From NCBI GenBank assembly GCA_037903475.1, contig JBAJFG010000011.1, positions 947,079 to 1,011,078 on the forward strand: a stretch of DNA of 64,000 bases. The letters run 5' to 3'. Every line of letters begins with the position of its first letter. The first letter of the stretch is position 1. This DNA comes from Ancylostoma caninum. Taxonomy: Eukaryota > Nematoda > Chromadorea > Rhabditida > Ancylostomatidae. Below are positions 25,163 to 36,214 of this stretch, one piece after another. A program made the translations under genes and the position numbers. The notes under the pieces are model-generated. The model worked only from the letters and a program-made list of their open reading frames with translations. It made no database searches and was not told where the DNA came from.

Positions 25163-25863
25163 TATGTAATAAACACAAGTCAGCACCTGTCATTTTTGCT
25201 AGATGTTCTTTTATTCTTGTTTCAATAAAGAAAACAATAGCAAATTCTCAGGTGATTCGGACGTTTCTCTTCATCCAGTAGGTGCAAACGTGGAGCAACC
25301 ATCATGAGTTCATGAGTTTTCTCCTGAAAATCTTTTTCCGGACAGGTTTCTTTTGCGGTAAGTCTCGGTCATCCAGTTATTTATTGGTCGTAAAATCTCA
25401 TATTTAATTTGTCTCTAGACGAAGAAACGGAGGAAATGATAACCCATGATTGTGGGGTAAGAACGAGAACCTGAAGACATGTTTTAGGCAGCGTATGAAA
25501 CGCTAATAGCGTCGCGTCGTATGCGGGGGATGTTTTTCAAGATTTATTCCAGTTATGAGGAAACAACACTAGCTGTCTAGGTTTTTAGACGCGAAAAATT
25601 GCTCAATCGATTTTTACGAGTTTCACGTACAGTGGGCTGCAGCGAAAGCTAATGTAAGCCTTACTATTGCTTCGGGACATTCTCCGGCTTTATTTTAGAC
25701 ATCATGAACAACGCGATGTTTTATACGATTTATCACCTTCTATCTTTTCAGTGAAATGTCTTTGTGTGAAGGCGTACCAGTTGAATTTGCATGCTTTAGT
25801 AGTTGTTGTCCTCCCAACAACCAATATGCAAGTGAGGCATTCTCGATAGCACTGATCCAACTG
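25163..25863. other. Stretch without a supported gene
   Basis: No exon with supportable splice sites or domain is seen. Confidence 0.4.
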
Positions 25864-26791
25864 CTCAGACAATTTCGGAGGCAAATCCCGTTCTGAACGA
25901 GCGGAGGGGGGGCAGGCGAGGGTCGGAACGAGCGTCTGGGTGTTTTCGCCCGAGAAGTAGTCGCGTTCAGGCCGCTCTAGGGCCGCTGAAAATGGGGCTT
26001 GCATTCCTATACTACATATACATAAATAGTACTGTCCGCGTTCAGGGCGCCATGAGCCCGCAAACCACCAGGCGCTACTGCTCCTAATCCAACGCACAAG
26101 GCGGTATTCTCCACAATTACCTGTCAGCTGGACGGCAGCACCGTGACAACCTCTGGCAGCTTGGTCACTGCTTGGGCACAGTCTCGCACGGAGGAGCTCC
26201 GGGTTGGAAGCTTTTGTGGATCCAAAGTGATCCACCGGAGTATGAAAGCAACACAAGTATGCAAATTCTTACCAGAAATCGAAAAGATGGCTGTTTGCAA
26301 GCCATATCTATGGTATCGTAGTGCTAGCCTTCTTCTATTACTGAGAGGATTCGAACCAACCTGACCATTTTTTATGAACGACTGAGAGTCCGCTGCTTTA
26401 TCCACTAGGCCATCCATGCTGCTGATCTCTTTCATACCGGTGTTGCCTTCATCGTTTATCACGTGCGTACTACCGCCAACTAATCATTCCGACCGAGACA
26501 TTTCCTCATCGCGCAGAAATATATAGTCATTCAGACCGCTTTCTGGAGATATTTGCTGGCGGTCTGTGGCCGCAGAAAGCGGGCCGATGCCCGAAACTCT
26601 TCACATCACCCCGACGGTGGTGCTTTAGCCCGAATGACTCTGCGTTCAGCCCGCGATTCGCCCGACAGCGCGTTTGGCCCGCAACATGCATGGTTTCCGC
26701 CCGCTGTTTGTCCGCTATTGGTCCTCGTTCAAACGTTTCATCGGGGATTTGCCGGCGGTTGGAACGGGATTTGCCCCCGAAATTGTCTGAG
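25864..26791. mobile_element. Terminal-inverted-repeat element carrying a tRNA-like sequence
   Basis: The ends are inverted copies over about 35 bp: the left reads CTCAGACAATTTCGG then GGCAAATCCCGTTC, and the right is the complement. The interior is GC-rich, with a recurring Cys/Pro-type open frame on the minus strand (25702-26256) that I attribute to composition. I could not identify a clean target-site duplication. Confidence 0.65.
26344..26419 (-). other. tRNA-like sequence inside a TIR element
   Basis: On the minus strand an A-box, TGGCCTAGTGG, is followed by an anticodon-like loop CTCTCAG and a perfect B-box, GGTTCGAATCC. The anticodon and acceptor stems pair poorly, so I do not call a working tRNA. 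It may be an internal polymerase III promoter relic. Confidence 0.5.
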
Positions 26792-28530
26792 TTTTTGCCT
26801 ATAATTTAGAATTTCCAGTTCCATTTCATGTCGGATCGTTATCAAACATAACACAAATGTTCACCATCGTTGGTGTCAATGTATGTTATAGATTATAATA
26901 GGTTTTTGTTTCCATTTCGTAAGTGGGTCGATTCAGGATGACGCGTTGGATTATGGAATAGCACACAAAAACGTTGGATCTTTCTCGCTGTGGGAGTGGC
27001 CTACTCATATTCGAATATGCCGAAACAAATGAAGCAAATGAATCATATATGATTCATAGCCTGATACTGAAAATTGCCTATGCAAGCAATTAGTTTTGCA
27101 CAACAACAACTGCCATTTGAACGTAAGAACTGTGGAACGAACAAGTAAGCACTTATTAGCGTGCGACAAGTGACTGCGATAAACATAATTTCTTATAGAT
27201 TTCCAGACAACTCGTCTCGAATACCATCAGGTATTTTACAGCCAGCAACGCCTGAAAACTAGTTGTGAATAATGACATCAGATTGCTCGGCGTCTACCTC
27301 GATTTTCTATTACAGCCCATTCTTAAACTCACAGTTGATGACGTAGTTTCTGATGACTGATGACTGTTGAAATCTATATACTTTTTTATTGAGTGGGAAA
27401 TTATTGATTGATCTACTAATTATGAGCTAGTGGCATGCATTGAGAAATTAGAGAGCAGAGGACAGAATAAACATTCTGCTCAAACCTTCCCCTTCCTTTT
27501 GACGTTAAAAAAGTCTTTTGTATCCACGTTTGAACATTATGATTTCGTGAATTCTTCGTGGATGCACAGTATCCTTTTGTTGTACGTTTAATTTGAGCTT
27601 AAGCTATCGATTTAACTCTGAAGTGAAAGCTCAAAGTTCGCAGCGTACCCCTTTCTTCCTTCGGACTAACATCGGCGCTATTCTATTGCAAATGTATCTG
27701 CATCATCGTCGTCTTCCGACTTTCCTTCAAATTCTAGTCCAATGTCGTCCTTATCACTGGAACCATCGGGCCTCAAATTCTTCTTCAGAACAGCTCAGAG
27801 AGCTAGCCGACACCGATTTCCCCGCGATACCGTTGCTACTCTAGGACACGGTGGGACTGCTTTGAGAAATTCCAAGAAAATGTCACATCCTACAAGGAAG
27901 TTTCACTGGGATATGAATAATACTGAGGATTAGTACCAGCTCATCAAATAACCATCATGTGCAAAGATTCAGAACATTGTGTAAGAAATCGCACCTCCCG
28001 CACTAACGTTATTATACCCATAAAATGGTGTAATTGCGCAGAATAAGTAGTGTTTGTGATCCATATGACACTCTAAGGCACTGTCTGGGCAAGTAAAGTC
28101 CTTATGCGCAATCGGCGGAAATTTTCCGAGCGCGCCCTGTATGGGGCGCGTGCGCGGCGCTGCCCTCTTGTGGCAGCGGTCCCCCTTCGTTCGTCAGATT
28201 TTTGGCCCAGGTGAGTGTTTTTCCTTCATTTTTTTTCTTTGATTCATATACTTCTATCAGTGCTAATTTGCGAGACGACAACGACTGATCGTGGAATGCA
28301 CTTGACCGAACCGTCACTAGCGATTAAATTTTCTACAACGCGTGATCTGTTCTAAAAATCTGACGTTTGTGGCGCGCGGTCTTCAGTTCCGTTCTGTTTT
28401 CACGTAGGTAGTGCTTGTCCCATGACAAATTTCTTCTTTTTGTCGAATGAACAGATTTCATAAAAACACTTAGTACTTTGTTTGTAAAAGCTTCAAGCAT
28501 GTTTTTAGCCGAACTCGCAGAGGGAACAAG
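26792..28530. other. Stretch without a supported gene
   Basis: An open frame at 27742-27933 plus (63 residues, hydrophilic end) may be a fragment of an exon but has no supporting splice context. A GC-rich hairpin built on GCGCGCCCTGTATGGGGCGC lies near 28130-28150. Confidence 0.4.
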
Positions 28531-28533
28531 CTC

Positions 28534-30377
28534 ATGTCTGGACTCATCGTTCTAATCTATCTCCTGTTGTTCACCTGTAAAGTGCAAGGTGTAATTCGGC
28601 AGCCACCAGATGGAAGTCATGTTCCGTTTGCGACGACCGGAGATGAGAAACAAAGGTAAGTTCATTCCATCAAGTATCAGCGATATGACTTATAACCATT
28701 CCACTATACAGTGCTTTTCATAATTATAGGAACAACCTATTTTTGTCCGTAGCGAGGTCCATTGCAAACTTTCTACATAGAGTATGAAATTACCTTTAGA
28801 TGCTCACTCTCCTATACGATCATCCATTTCTAAAATTTTTGAAGAATTTTCATAGAAGAAAATCGAAAAACCAGTGTTTCGTAACTATGGGGACACTAGT
28901 TGACTGATCAATTTATATAGAAGGTAGCAACAAATATACCAGTTGCTACTACTTTGTTCTTCCCTATTCAATGTTAATATAAGCATGCTGTTTACAAGGC
29001 GGATTCAGTTAGATTTGGCCCCAGGATTGATCGAAGCGTCTTGAATTGTCTCTTTGGATCCCTCAGCACAACAAATTCGTCTGCTACAAACATTTTTCTG
29101 TGTAGAAATTGCGTACAAGGAACATTCTGTTAGAAAAAAGTGTTTAGCAGTACTTAACAGCTCCAAGACAACGGATTTCTGACAGCTTTTCCAGGCTCTG
29201 TCGGGCTGTTTCACGTGTGTGACTGCACTTTCTTCTATGAAAGCAAGATTTTACCAAAGATAACCTCTCAGTTGTAATGTCGAATGATCAGGCAGGATCT
29301 TCTGAATGTCATACCCTCAACTCCGATCGATGCATAAGCAGTAGACAGCTTATATTGTGCAGAAGATCTCTTCATAGAGCAAGCCACAGTCGCTTCCCTA
29401 GTTGTGTATCGAAAAACCACTTTTTTCGATAAAGGTAAGCCGATCGTATGAATGAAAGAGAATCCAGAAGATCTGAATTGGTAATGACTATATTGAGAAA
29501 TTTTGGTGACAGTTCTTTTCCCTGCCTATCGGTGGAACTTAACAAGTGGCCGTGTCAAGTCGAGGACGTCATCTCGAGTACAGTGTAACTGTCAACTGCT
29601 TTTGTATCGATCATTGTTGAGCGTAATGACATTCAGCAGACCCTGTCTGATCATTTGACATTACATCTGAGAGGTTATGTTAGACAAAGCCTTGCTTTCA
29701 TTGAAGAAAGTGCGGTCACCCCTGTGAGTGGTACCGGAGCTCGGAAAACTGCCACAAACCCGGTGTCTTGTACCAGCAAAGTACTGTCGAACACTTTTTT
29801 CAAACAGGAAATTTCTTGTACGCAATTTCTGCACAGAAAAGTGACCGTTTCATATGAAATTGTTACACCGTTGAATCTAAAAAAAACAATTCAAGACAAT
29901 TCGATCAATCTTTTGCCAAATCTCAACTGGACCCTATCCACCAGCCATGTAAATAGCATGCTTGGATTAACATTGAATAGGGAAGAACAAACTAGTAACA
30001 ACTGGAATATTTGTTGCTACCTTCTACGTAAATTGATAAATTAATGCCAAGTGTCTCTATAATTATGAAATGCTGGTTTTCCGATCTTCTATAAAAGTTC
30101 TATTAAAACATTTTATTAATTGACCATCGTGAGAGAGCAAGCATTTAAAGGTAATTTCATATTCTGAGTCGAATGGAAAAAGAATCAGGTCGATCCGTTT
30201 GATGAAGCTCACTACAGTCAGAAATTGGAGTGTCTCTATAATTATGAAACGCACTATATTTACAGTTCGTCAAACAGAGTGAAACGAAGTGGAATATGGC
30301 TTCTCGGTTCTAGGGGCTGGATAAGTCCCTGCGGGATATGCGCTGGGGTATTGAGCCCTGGCGGATTCTGGCCTTAG
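28534..30377 (+). CDS. Small secreted prepropeptide, two exons, 77 residues
   Basis: Exon 1 (28534-28655) encodes a strong signal peptide (MSGLIVLIYLLLFTC, then KVQG) and a short acidic/polar pro-region, and ends at a GTAAGT donor in phase 2. Exon 2 (30266-30377) follows a TATATTTACAG acceptor in matching phase and ends at TAG. The join gives 77 residues. A dibasic VKR site splits the product into a pro-part and a 29-residue C-terminal peptide containing SPCGIC, GW and a GGFWP end. With two Cys in a CxxC spacing and a Kex2/furin-type site, it looks like a processed neuropeptide, hormone or defence peptide; I do not recognise the family. AATAAA lies at 30491. The 1.6-kb intron is nearly all transposon. 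The splice phase, signal peptide and cleavage site agree, but expression is unproven. Confidence 0.6.
28711..30260. mobile_element. Fold-back transposon with about 0.5-kb inverted repeats
   Basis: The outer ends read CAGTGCTTTTCATAATTATA and an inverted match near 30240-30260. Inverted similarity continues inward, with matching strings in reverse order at 28880 against 30060, 28920 against 29990, and 29000-29230 against 29690-29960. The centre (about 29240-29680) is unpaired. Long inverted repeats and a TA-type target suggest a Tc1/Tc4-like element. No transposase frame is found. It fills the intron of the secreted-peptide gene. Confidence 0.75.
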
Positions 30378-30490
30378 TATGCCTGATTTCATTTTTCCCT
30401 TGATGTGCCTGATTTCATCTAACATTTCATGTTTCGTGAAGGAAGTCTTGTGGTTGTGGTTGGTTCTTTGAATGAAACTTCAAATTTACG

Positions 30491-30496
30491 AATAAA
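30491..30496 (+). promoter_or_regulatory. Candidate polyadenylation signal AATAAA
   Basis: The canonical hexamer lies about 115 bp after the stop of the secreted-peptide gene. No other AATAAA lies nearer downstream of that stop. Confidence 0.4.
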
Positions 30497-30562
30497 CATT
30501 GATGTCGTTTGTCGTTTGCTAGTTGGATTGACAGGATCTAGTTTTATTGCCACAATTTCTCA

Positions 30563-30760
30563 ATGCCAGCACGGTATGAGCCGATTTCACCTTATCAACT
30601 ACGGACACATGAAAAGACCTCGTATGATTTGTTTGAAATACCTGATATTGCTGAATTTTACAACAATAATTTTAGAGCAATTTCTATACGAACTGAACAA
30701 GGAAGTGAAGATGAAGAGAATGATAAACAAATTTCACCCTATTCCGGCTTCGGTGCCTAA
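30563..30760 (+). CDS. Unrecognised short frame, possible exon
   Basis: A 65-residue hydrophilic frame, MPARYEPISPYQLRTHE onwards, ends in an acidic segment and stop. It has a balanced, non-repetitive composition unlike most chance frames here. It could start at the ATG or be entered by splicing after GCCAG at about 30568. I see no domain or signal peptide. Confidence 0.25.
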   Translation: MPARYEPISPYQLRTHEKTSYDLFEIPDIAEFYNNNFRAISIRTEQGSEDEENDKQISPYSGFGA

Positions 30761-30922
30761 ACTAGACCGGGAGTGTGGCATCTTTGGTGCCCTTAATCTG
30801 TAATTCTAACAGAGATTTCGAAAAAGATCACTGGCATACATGAGCTTACAAACACAATAAATAATGGCTACAGAGTGGCAATACTTGCTTGCTTCAAAGG
30901 TTCTGAGTAGTTCACTCACATG

Positions 30923-30960
30923 TGGACAACTGCTTAAAGGTGGACAACTGCTTAAAGGTT
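30923..30960. repeat. 19-bp tandem duplication
   Basis: TGGACAACTGCTTAAAGG occurs twice in direct succession. Confidence 0.85.
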
Positions 30961-31259
30961 CATTCGAAATATCCAATGTCAGCATGTAAAGAGCGGTAAT
31001 CAAGATGTTGGAGATATTCAGCTATATACAAGAAGACTTAGTCGAGTGCCGTTTTGCCTTTTTAGTGACTAAATCAAGACCCCGGAAACCCTAAAAGGAT
31101 AGTGCGTTTATTTACCATGCTGTGGCAAGTTTAATTTTTTCAAAATCTTTACGTTACCAAACTTACTGAACGTAAAACTTTTTGCCGTTACTGAACGTAA
31201 AACTTCTTTACGTTCACAAGCATGTTTTCCGCATTTCAATGGATCCGAAACTAACCAGG

Positions 31260-31725
31260 GAAGGATACTAGGCGGGTCCAACAACTCGTAATGAAATGTA
31301 TACTATCGAATTTGGTTTTCGACGCTGATCTCAAATCCGTCTTCCTTATCTACTGCGGCGTTCTCTCTGAAGAGTCACGTGGCATGATTTAGCCTTGCTC
31401 AAGCCAGCCAAAATTTGGCTTCTTGGACGTATTTTGCCAAGAGATCGTGAAAACTTATCTGGATCTAACAGGATTTCATGAGCATGAGTTAATTTTAATT
31501 AGTTGATATGTCTGAAATAGTTTTCGCGCATATTTATAGCGGAATAAAAGTCAAAAGTCAGATTTGGCCAGTCTAGACAAGCTGAAATAATGCCACGTAA
31601 CTCTTCACAGAGAACTCCGCAGCAGATAAGGAAAACGGATTTGAGATCGGCATCGAAAACTGAATTCGACAGTATACATTTCATTACGAGTTGTCGGACC
31701 CCCCTAGTATCCTTCGCTGATAAGG
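31260..31725. repeat. Large imperfect palindrome, about 170-bp arms
   Basis: The left arm starts GAAGGATACTAGG and the right arm ends with its complement near 31725. Matching inward segments include CAACTCGTAATGAAATGTAT against its complement at about 31677. The loop is about 110 bp. It is probably a fold-back element; no target duplication was identified. Confidence 0.75.
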
Positions 31726-31867
31726 GGCACGTGTCAGTGTGTAATTTTGCAGTTTTTTCGTGGACAAAGTGACGTGTGTGCTCTTTAGTGAGCATGGCTT
31801 ATTGCTCATATAGTTTACTTCTCAGCAACACGGCGATGCCACTTCTAATAACACCGTTTAGCATGCA

Positions 31868-32488
31868 TGCCAGAAACGACAAGGCCGTATTCCGGCGCGA
31901 CCGGGCCAGCCACCTTCGGCCGGCCAGATTTCCCCACCGATACGTACAACGTAGACACGGTATCCCACAGAATTCTCAAGAAATTCCGCAAAAATCGGTT
32001 ATTCGATGTGTTGAACACAAATATCGCTTCCAATTTTGTATCGTACCCTTTTTTCTGAGAAATTACTGTGGGTTATGGAAAAAGTACGTAACTCCAGCGC
32101 CATGTAGCAAGCTTTTAGTGGCTACGAAGGCCATATTTGGCCGTCTCTTGAAAGGCGGCCAAATGTGACCGAAATCTTCAGGACAAAAATTTGACTGAAA
32201 CTGCATACATATGGTGTGATCTCACGTGCTGTGCACTAAATTCACATCCATTTCGTATTGTAACCTTATTTTAGCAGGATTGCGGTAGCAGCACGGTAGG
32301 TACGGCATTTCACACAACTTTCTGACACTGTGCATAGGCGGTTTTTTGTGATGATGAACACGACTATCAATGTCATTTCGCATGATGTTGCCGTTTTCCA
32401 GTTGAAATCAGCATTTTCTTCCGACTTTGGGCCGGCCAAAAGTAGCTGGCCGCGGCCACGCCAGAATTCGGCCCACGACGCCCAGCTG
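31868..32488. repeat. Diverged inverted repeat pair, GC-rich arms
   Basis: About 65 bp near 31868-31935 (GGCCGTATTCCGGCG onwards) matches the complement of 32421-32488, including a shared GGCCGGCC core. A smaller GGCC-rich palindrome lies between them near 32130-32165. It is likely a decayed TIR element. Confidence 0.55.
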
Positions 32489-32599
32489 TTCCAGTAGCAG
32501 GAATAGATCCGAATAATCCTCTTGATGTATTCCTACAAGGAAAATAGTAAACAAGCGTAATCAACAACTGTGGTGTAGTATTAATAGTGTGGTAAGAGC

Positions 32600-34560
32600 C
32601 CAAAGTTATAAACCACGGCCGATGAATATTTGCACTAAAAATGCATTAGGCTATCAGATCAAATCCCACGGTTTTTGAAAATTTGCGTTTTTTTCTTCTC
32701 CTTTTTGATATTCCATTGGGAGTTCTACGTATCACAGTGCAGGCGTTTGCAATGATTTTTTGAAGACCTAATTTTCCCCGAACATTGCCTAGTGAAGGTT
32801 GAAATTTCTCGGTGCAAGAGAAACCCATTTTTTACTTGAGTAGGCTCGAACACTACTTGCACCATATTGAAGAGAGCAAAAATTCTGATGCTCTGTGGGA
32901 AAAGCTTGGAGAGCGTGGGCAATGTTGTTGAACATGTCATCTGAGTTTTTATCAGGTGTTAGCATAGATCTTTGCGGTTTTTTAGTTGCTGTTTTCTCCA
33001 CCCATTTGTCATCTTTCAGCGATGCATAATAAAAGATTCAGAACTGCTGATCATGCTTTATAAGAGTATTGCCATCATTTTTTGTTACTTAAGTTTTTAG
33101 CCTACGAAAGTACATACTGCTTCCACAAAAAAGTGCACAACCTACACTAGCCTATCCCAGCACTCAGATGAAGCTCGAAAGCCCACCAGAACTGCCCAAT
33201 CATCGCTCTTCTCAAAGCCACCGCCAGAATTAGGTCATTTCGCTGAAGGAATTCAATAACAAGGATCTGGTCATCCTACTCCAAGACATCGTCGGACACT
33301 GCCCTCGCAAGCAAAGTCAAACTGGCAATCCAAATGTTCAGTTGATTTTTTCCGCGTTCATACTCTGCAGAGCTTATGCGTTCAAGAAGCACCGAAGAAA
33401 CAGTGTTTTTCTATTCGAATTTGCGCTTTTCTTTGTAGGCCTATAAATTAAGGAAATTAATTATTAAAAGAAAAATACCTTTAATTTTAGCCGAAGAATA
33501 AGCTAGTTCCAGTCATATTCATACTACTTCATGTAAAGTCGCTCATTTTCTGTTGAATTGTTTTACATTATTTATTGTCATTGCATCCTGACCTTCAAAC
33601 GTCGCTTACATCTTTAAAAGATTCTTTTTGCATTTATTGTAAGAAAAACAAAAGTTGGTGGGCTTTTTTGACCAGTGTAGTGGTGTATCCGGAAAAAGAA
33701 TCTCCGTGTAGTTTGAAACATTGTAAACTAACTAACTAGCAAGAGAACCCTACTATGACCCTGCTATCACCGCGACGATTCCAGCAAGCGGAGTGCTTGC
33801 GCCGAATGGTTGTCGAGTCTACGAAAACGCACATCCCATGACGCTCATTGTTACCAGAGACTCCTCCCATCCCAATGAACGAGACAACTTCAACAGGAGC
33901 GCCAAGAAAACTCGTCGAAGATGGCGAGGAATGAAGCACAGTGGCTGGAATTCTTCCGCGGTTTTGCAGCACAATTTTTTCTTGCGTGAGCATGCATCGG
34001 TTTCCCGACGTCTGCTCACGAATGTGAAAGTGATGTAATCAGAATATGTACGCCTCAATCAGCTTTTACTATCCTGACGGAACTCGTGCATCTTCCAGTA
34101 TAAATCGTGCATTTTCCCGTGCCATCCCAGCATTTTTCTCACGAATTAGGGAGTTTCTTTTTGGAATGAGCAATACATGTATTCTGTTGAAAAGTGCCTT
34201 ATTTATTCTTGACTCGATCCCGAATTCGTAATCTTTCTAATCTGACAAAGAATTACATGGTCGAAGTGGCCATTGGTAGAGACACGTGCGCTACCAAAAG
34301 TTTTGAAAGCTGATCTAGCTTCTGTAAAATTAGATACACTTACCACATTTTTCTTCTCCTGAACTGCTTCGAGTACGCTCCTCATGTACGGGCTTGAATC
34401 AGGGTAAGGAAGCAGTATCGGGAGCACATTAGCAGAACCCTCAACTGGGACAACAAACCATTGTTCTGTGTATTTGGAAAGGAAAAATTACTATCCCTTA
34501 GGACCACGCTTCCAAAAGCACGCATGACCCAGGTGACGGAAAAAATGCCTGTGTCGCGAA
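32600..34560. other. Stretch without a supported gene
   Basis: On the minus strand, 32789-33020 reads a hydrophilic frame (KWVEKTATKKPQRS onwards) that could be an exon fragment, and overlapping minus frames cover 32646-32940. I found no matching partners. The plus frame 33793-34038 is unrecognised. Confidence 0.4.
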
Positions 34561-34639
34561 CTGATGCGCTAACGATATTCGCGAGCGTATGGTAAAGAGG
34601 ATAACGGGATTAGGATAACGGATGTCGAACCCTATGAAC

Positions 34640-34900
34640 GCGTGAAGCCGTTGATCTCATCGATCGGACACGCCAAGACGTGCTGGCCCACGCAGCAGAC
34701 GTGAGAAGTGAATGACGGCAGCCAGCACCCTCACGGACCGCTCCGCCCAAGTGGTCCGTGAGCTGCACCTCCAGACCTTCCAAAAACGGGGTTTTCGTTT
34801 ATTTTATACGTTTTCATGTACATCTTTAGAATCAACGTGACGAGGACGTCTAGAGCATGTTGACATTCACAACCCCACGAAAAGAGGTGACACCCTGCCT
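34640..34900. mobile_element. TTAA-family MITE fragment
   Basis: The right end reads GGTGACACCCTGCCT directly followed by TTAA (34901-34904), the AGGCAG terminus of the piggyBac-like family. The body (GATCGGACACGCCAAGACGT and following) matches the inverse of 47.91-48.17 kb over about 250 bp. The left end could not be placed. Confidence 0.65.
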
Positions 34901-35035
34901 TTAAAAGTGTCCTTCTTATTGAATAGCCCCATTCGAACGTCGCATCTGGCCGAGACGGTGCTCATCAGAAGTCCTAGAAAGATATGTTCTCGTTCAATGT
35001 ATTTTAGTTCCTCTCTTCGAGACTAAACACTATAG

Positions 35036-35345
35036 ATGGAGTCGGGAACAGATGCTGATTGCCTCACGCCACCCACGCAAACAGAGGTATGTCCTTGTTG
35101 AAGATGGAAAATCACGACTGACCGGTTTGATCTAAAGTCAATGGTGTATTGTTTTTATGTCCGCCCAAAGATTTCATGACGGCTTTTGGTTTCATTTCGA
35201 GAATCAAATGCCAGTCAACTTTGTAGCATTTCAAAACAACTTATTGAAACATTGTGGTGAACCAAGAGAAGTGGTTTTAAGGGACATACATGCAATATGC
35301 GAAAAATTTGTTGCAAACTCTCAAACTCCTTTCAAAACAGGATAG
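35036..35345 (+). CDS. Partial two-exon gene candidate, unrecognised
   Basis: Piece one (35036-35086) follows an ACTATAG acceptor and ends at GTATGT in phase 2; it reads WSREQMLIASRHPRKQ. Piece two begins at 35172 after CCCAAAG in the matching phase, reads FHDGFWFHFENQMPVN and on to a stop at 35343-35345. The join is seamless and the product hydrophilic. No upstream start exon was found; it may lie in or beyond the MITE upstream, or this may be a gene remnant. An alternative reading starts an ATG frame at 35036, but its phase does not fit piece two. Confidence 0.33.
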
Positions 35346-35823
35346 TGCGTTAATTGAAAATAGCTACATATGTATGTTGATGAGATAGTTGCAATATGAA
35401 AATCACAGCTTTCAATTGCGCTGATGAAACAGGCACAACTGTACGTGCACTACGGTACTGTCAGTTTCTATGGGTAGAAAAACTAAATGAACTACATAAT
35501 TTCATAGGGGTGTGTTGTTCGTGAAGGCGTAAATAGTCATAAGAGCAAAACGTAGAAAATTCAGGAGAATCAAACTTATGCGGCTGAACTCAGAAATTCG
35601 AATGAAGAGGATATGTAGGTGTTATGGAATTATACACACACACACGCTTAGCGATAGATGGCTTCTACCTAAATAGTATGACATATTTTAAAGACATACT
35701 TTAAAAGACCCGTACAATTAAAATCGATTGAAGTGCGTAGACTCTTTCATCTTAAGGCCGCGATCCTTTCTAGAATAATAAAACACGCAACCTATTGCTC
35801 AAAATTAGACACCTGAGAAGTAA

Positions 35824-35896
35824 TTTCTTTTGGAAAACACGTCCAATTTCTATAAATAATTTCTTTTGGAAGACACGTCCAATTTCTATAGATTTC
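35824..35896. repeat. 36-bp tandem duplication
   Basis: AATTTCTTTTGGAAAACACG and the following bases recur directly with two differences. Confidence 0.8.
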
Positions 35897-36104
35897 TTCA
35901 GCACGTAAAAAAATAGATGGTTCATGACCTCTGCAAAGTTCCGCAATGAAAAAAATACCGATCTGCATAACAAGGGATTACAGGAAATTGTTGATCAAAG
36001 CCCTATCGAGTTCTAGAGAGTATTAACTCTAAACAGTATTTCCATAACCCGCGGTGCAACCTGACACGCGAGCAAAGAATGTTGAGATTACGCACTGACG
36101 GGGT

Positions 36105-36112
36105 TTTATAAA
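36105..36112 (+). promoter_or_regulatory. TATA box of the LysM-chitinase gene
   Basis: TTTATAAA lies about 100 bp before the start codon at 36215, in a spot consistent with transcription starting near 36135-36140. A TTTTAG just before the ATG (36197-36202) could alternatively serve as a trans-splice acceptor. Confidence 0.45.
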
Positions 36113-36214
36113 GAGGAAGAGAGCGTTGGTCGAACATCTTTCTTCGGTGACCTCCAGCTCCCAGATTCTGATAGCAGTGCTCGTGAAATTCCTGCCATTT
36201 TAGGTGGTTGAGCT

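Noticed and set aside
26344..26419. A working tRNA gene (anticodon reading CTC)
   Set aside because: A- and B-boxes are good, but the acceptor and anticodon stems do not pair; listed as tRNA-like only.
25702..26462. 184- and 112-codon minus-strand frames
   Set aside because: They lie inside the TIR element and overlap its tRNA-like sequence; no domain or splice context supports them.
31260..32488. CRISPR-like or operator-like repeats
   Set aside because: The repeats are inverted arms of decayed fold-back elements, with no regular spacers; the DNA is eukaryotic.
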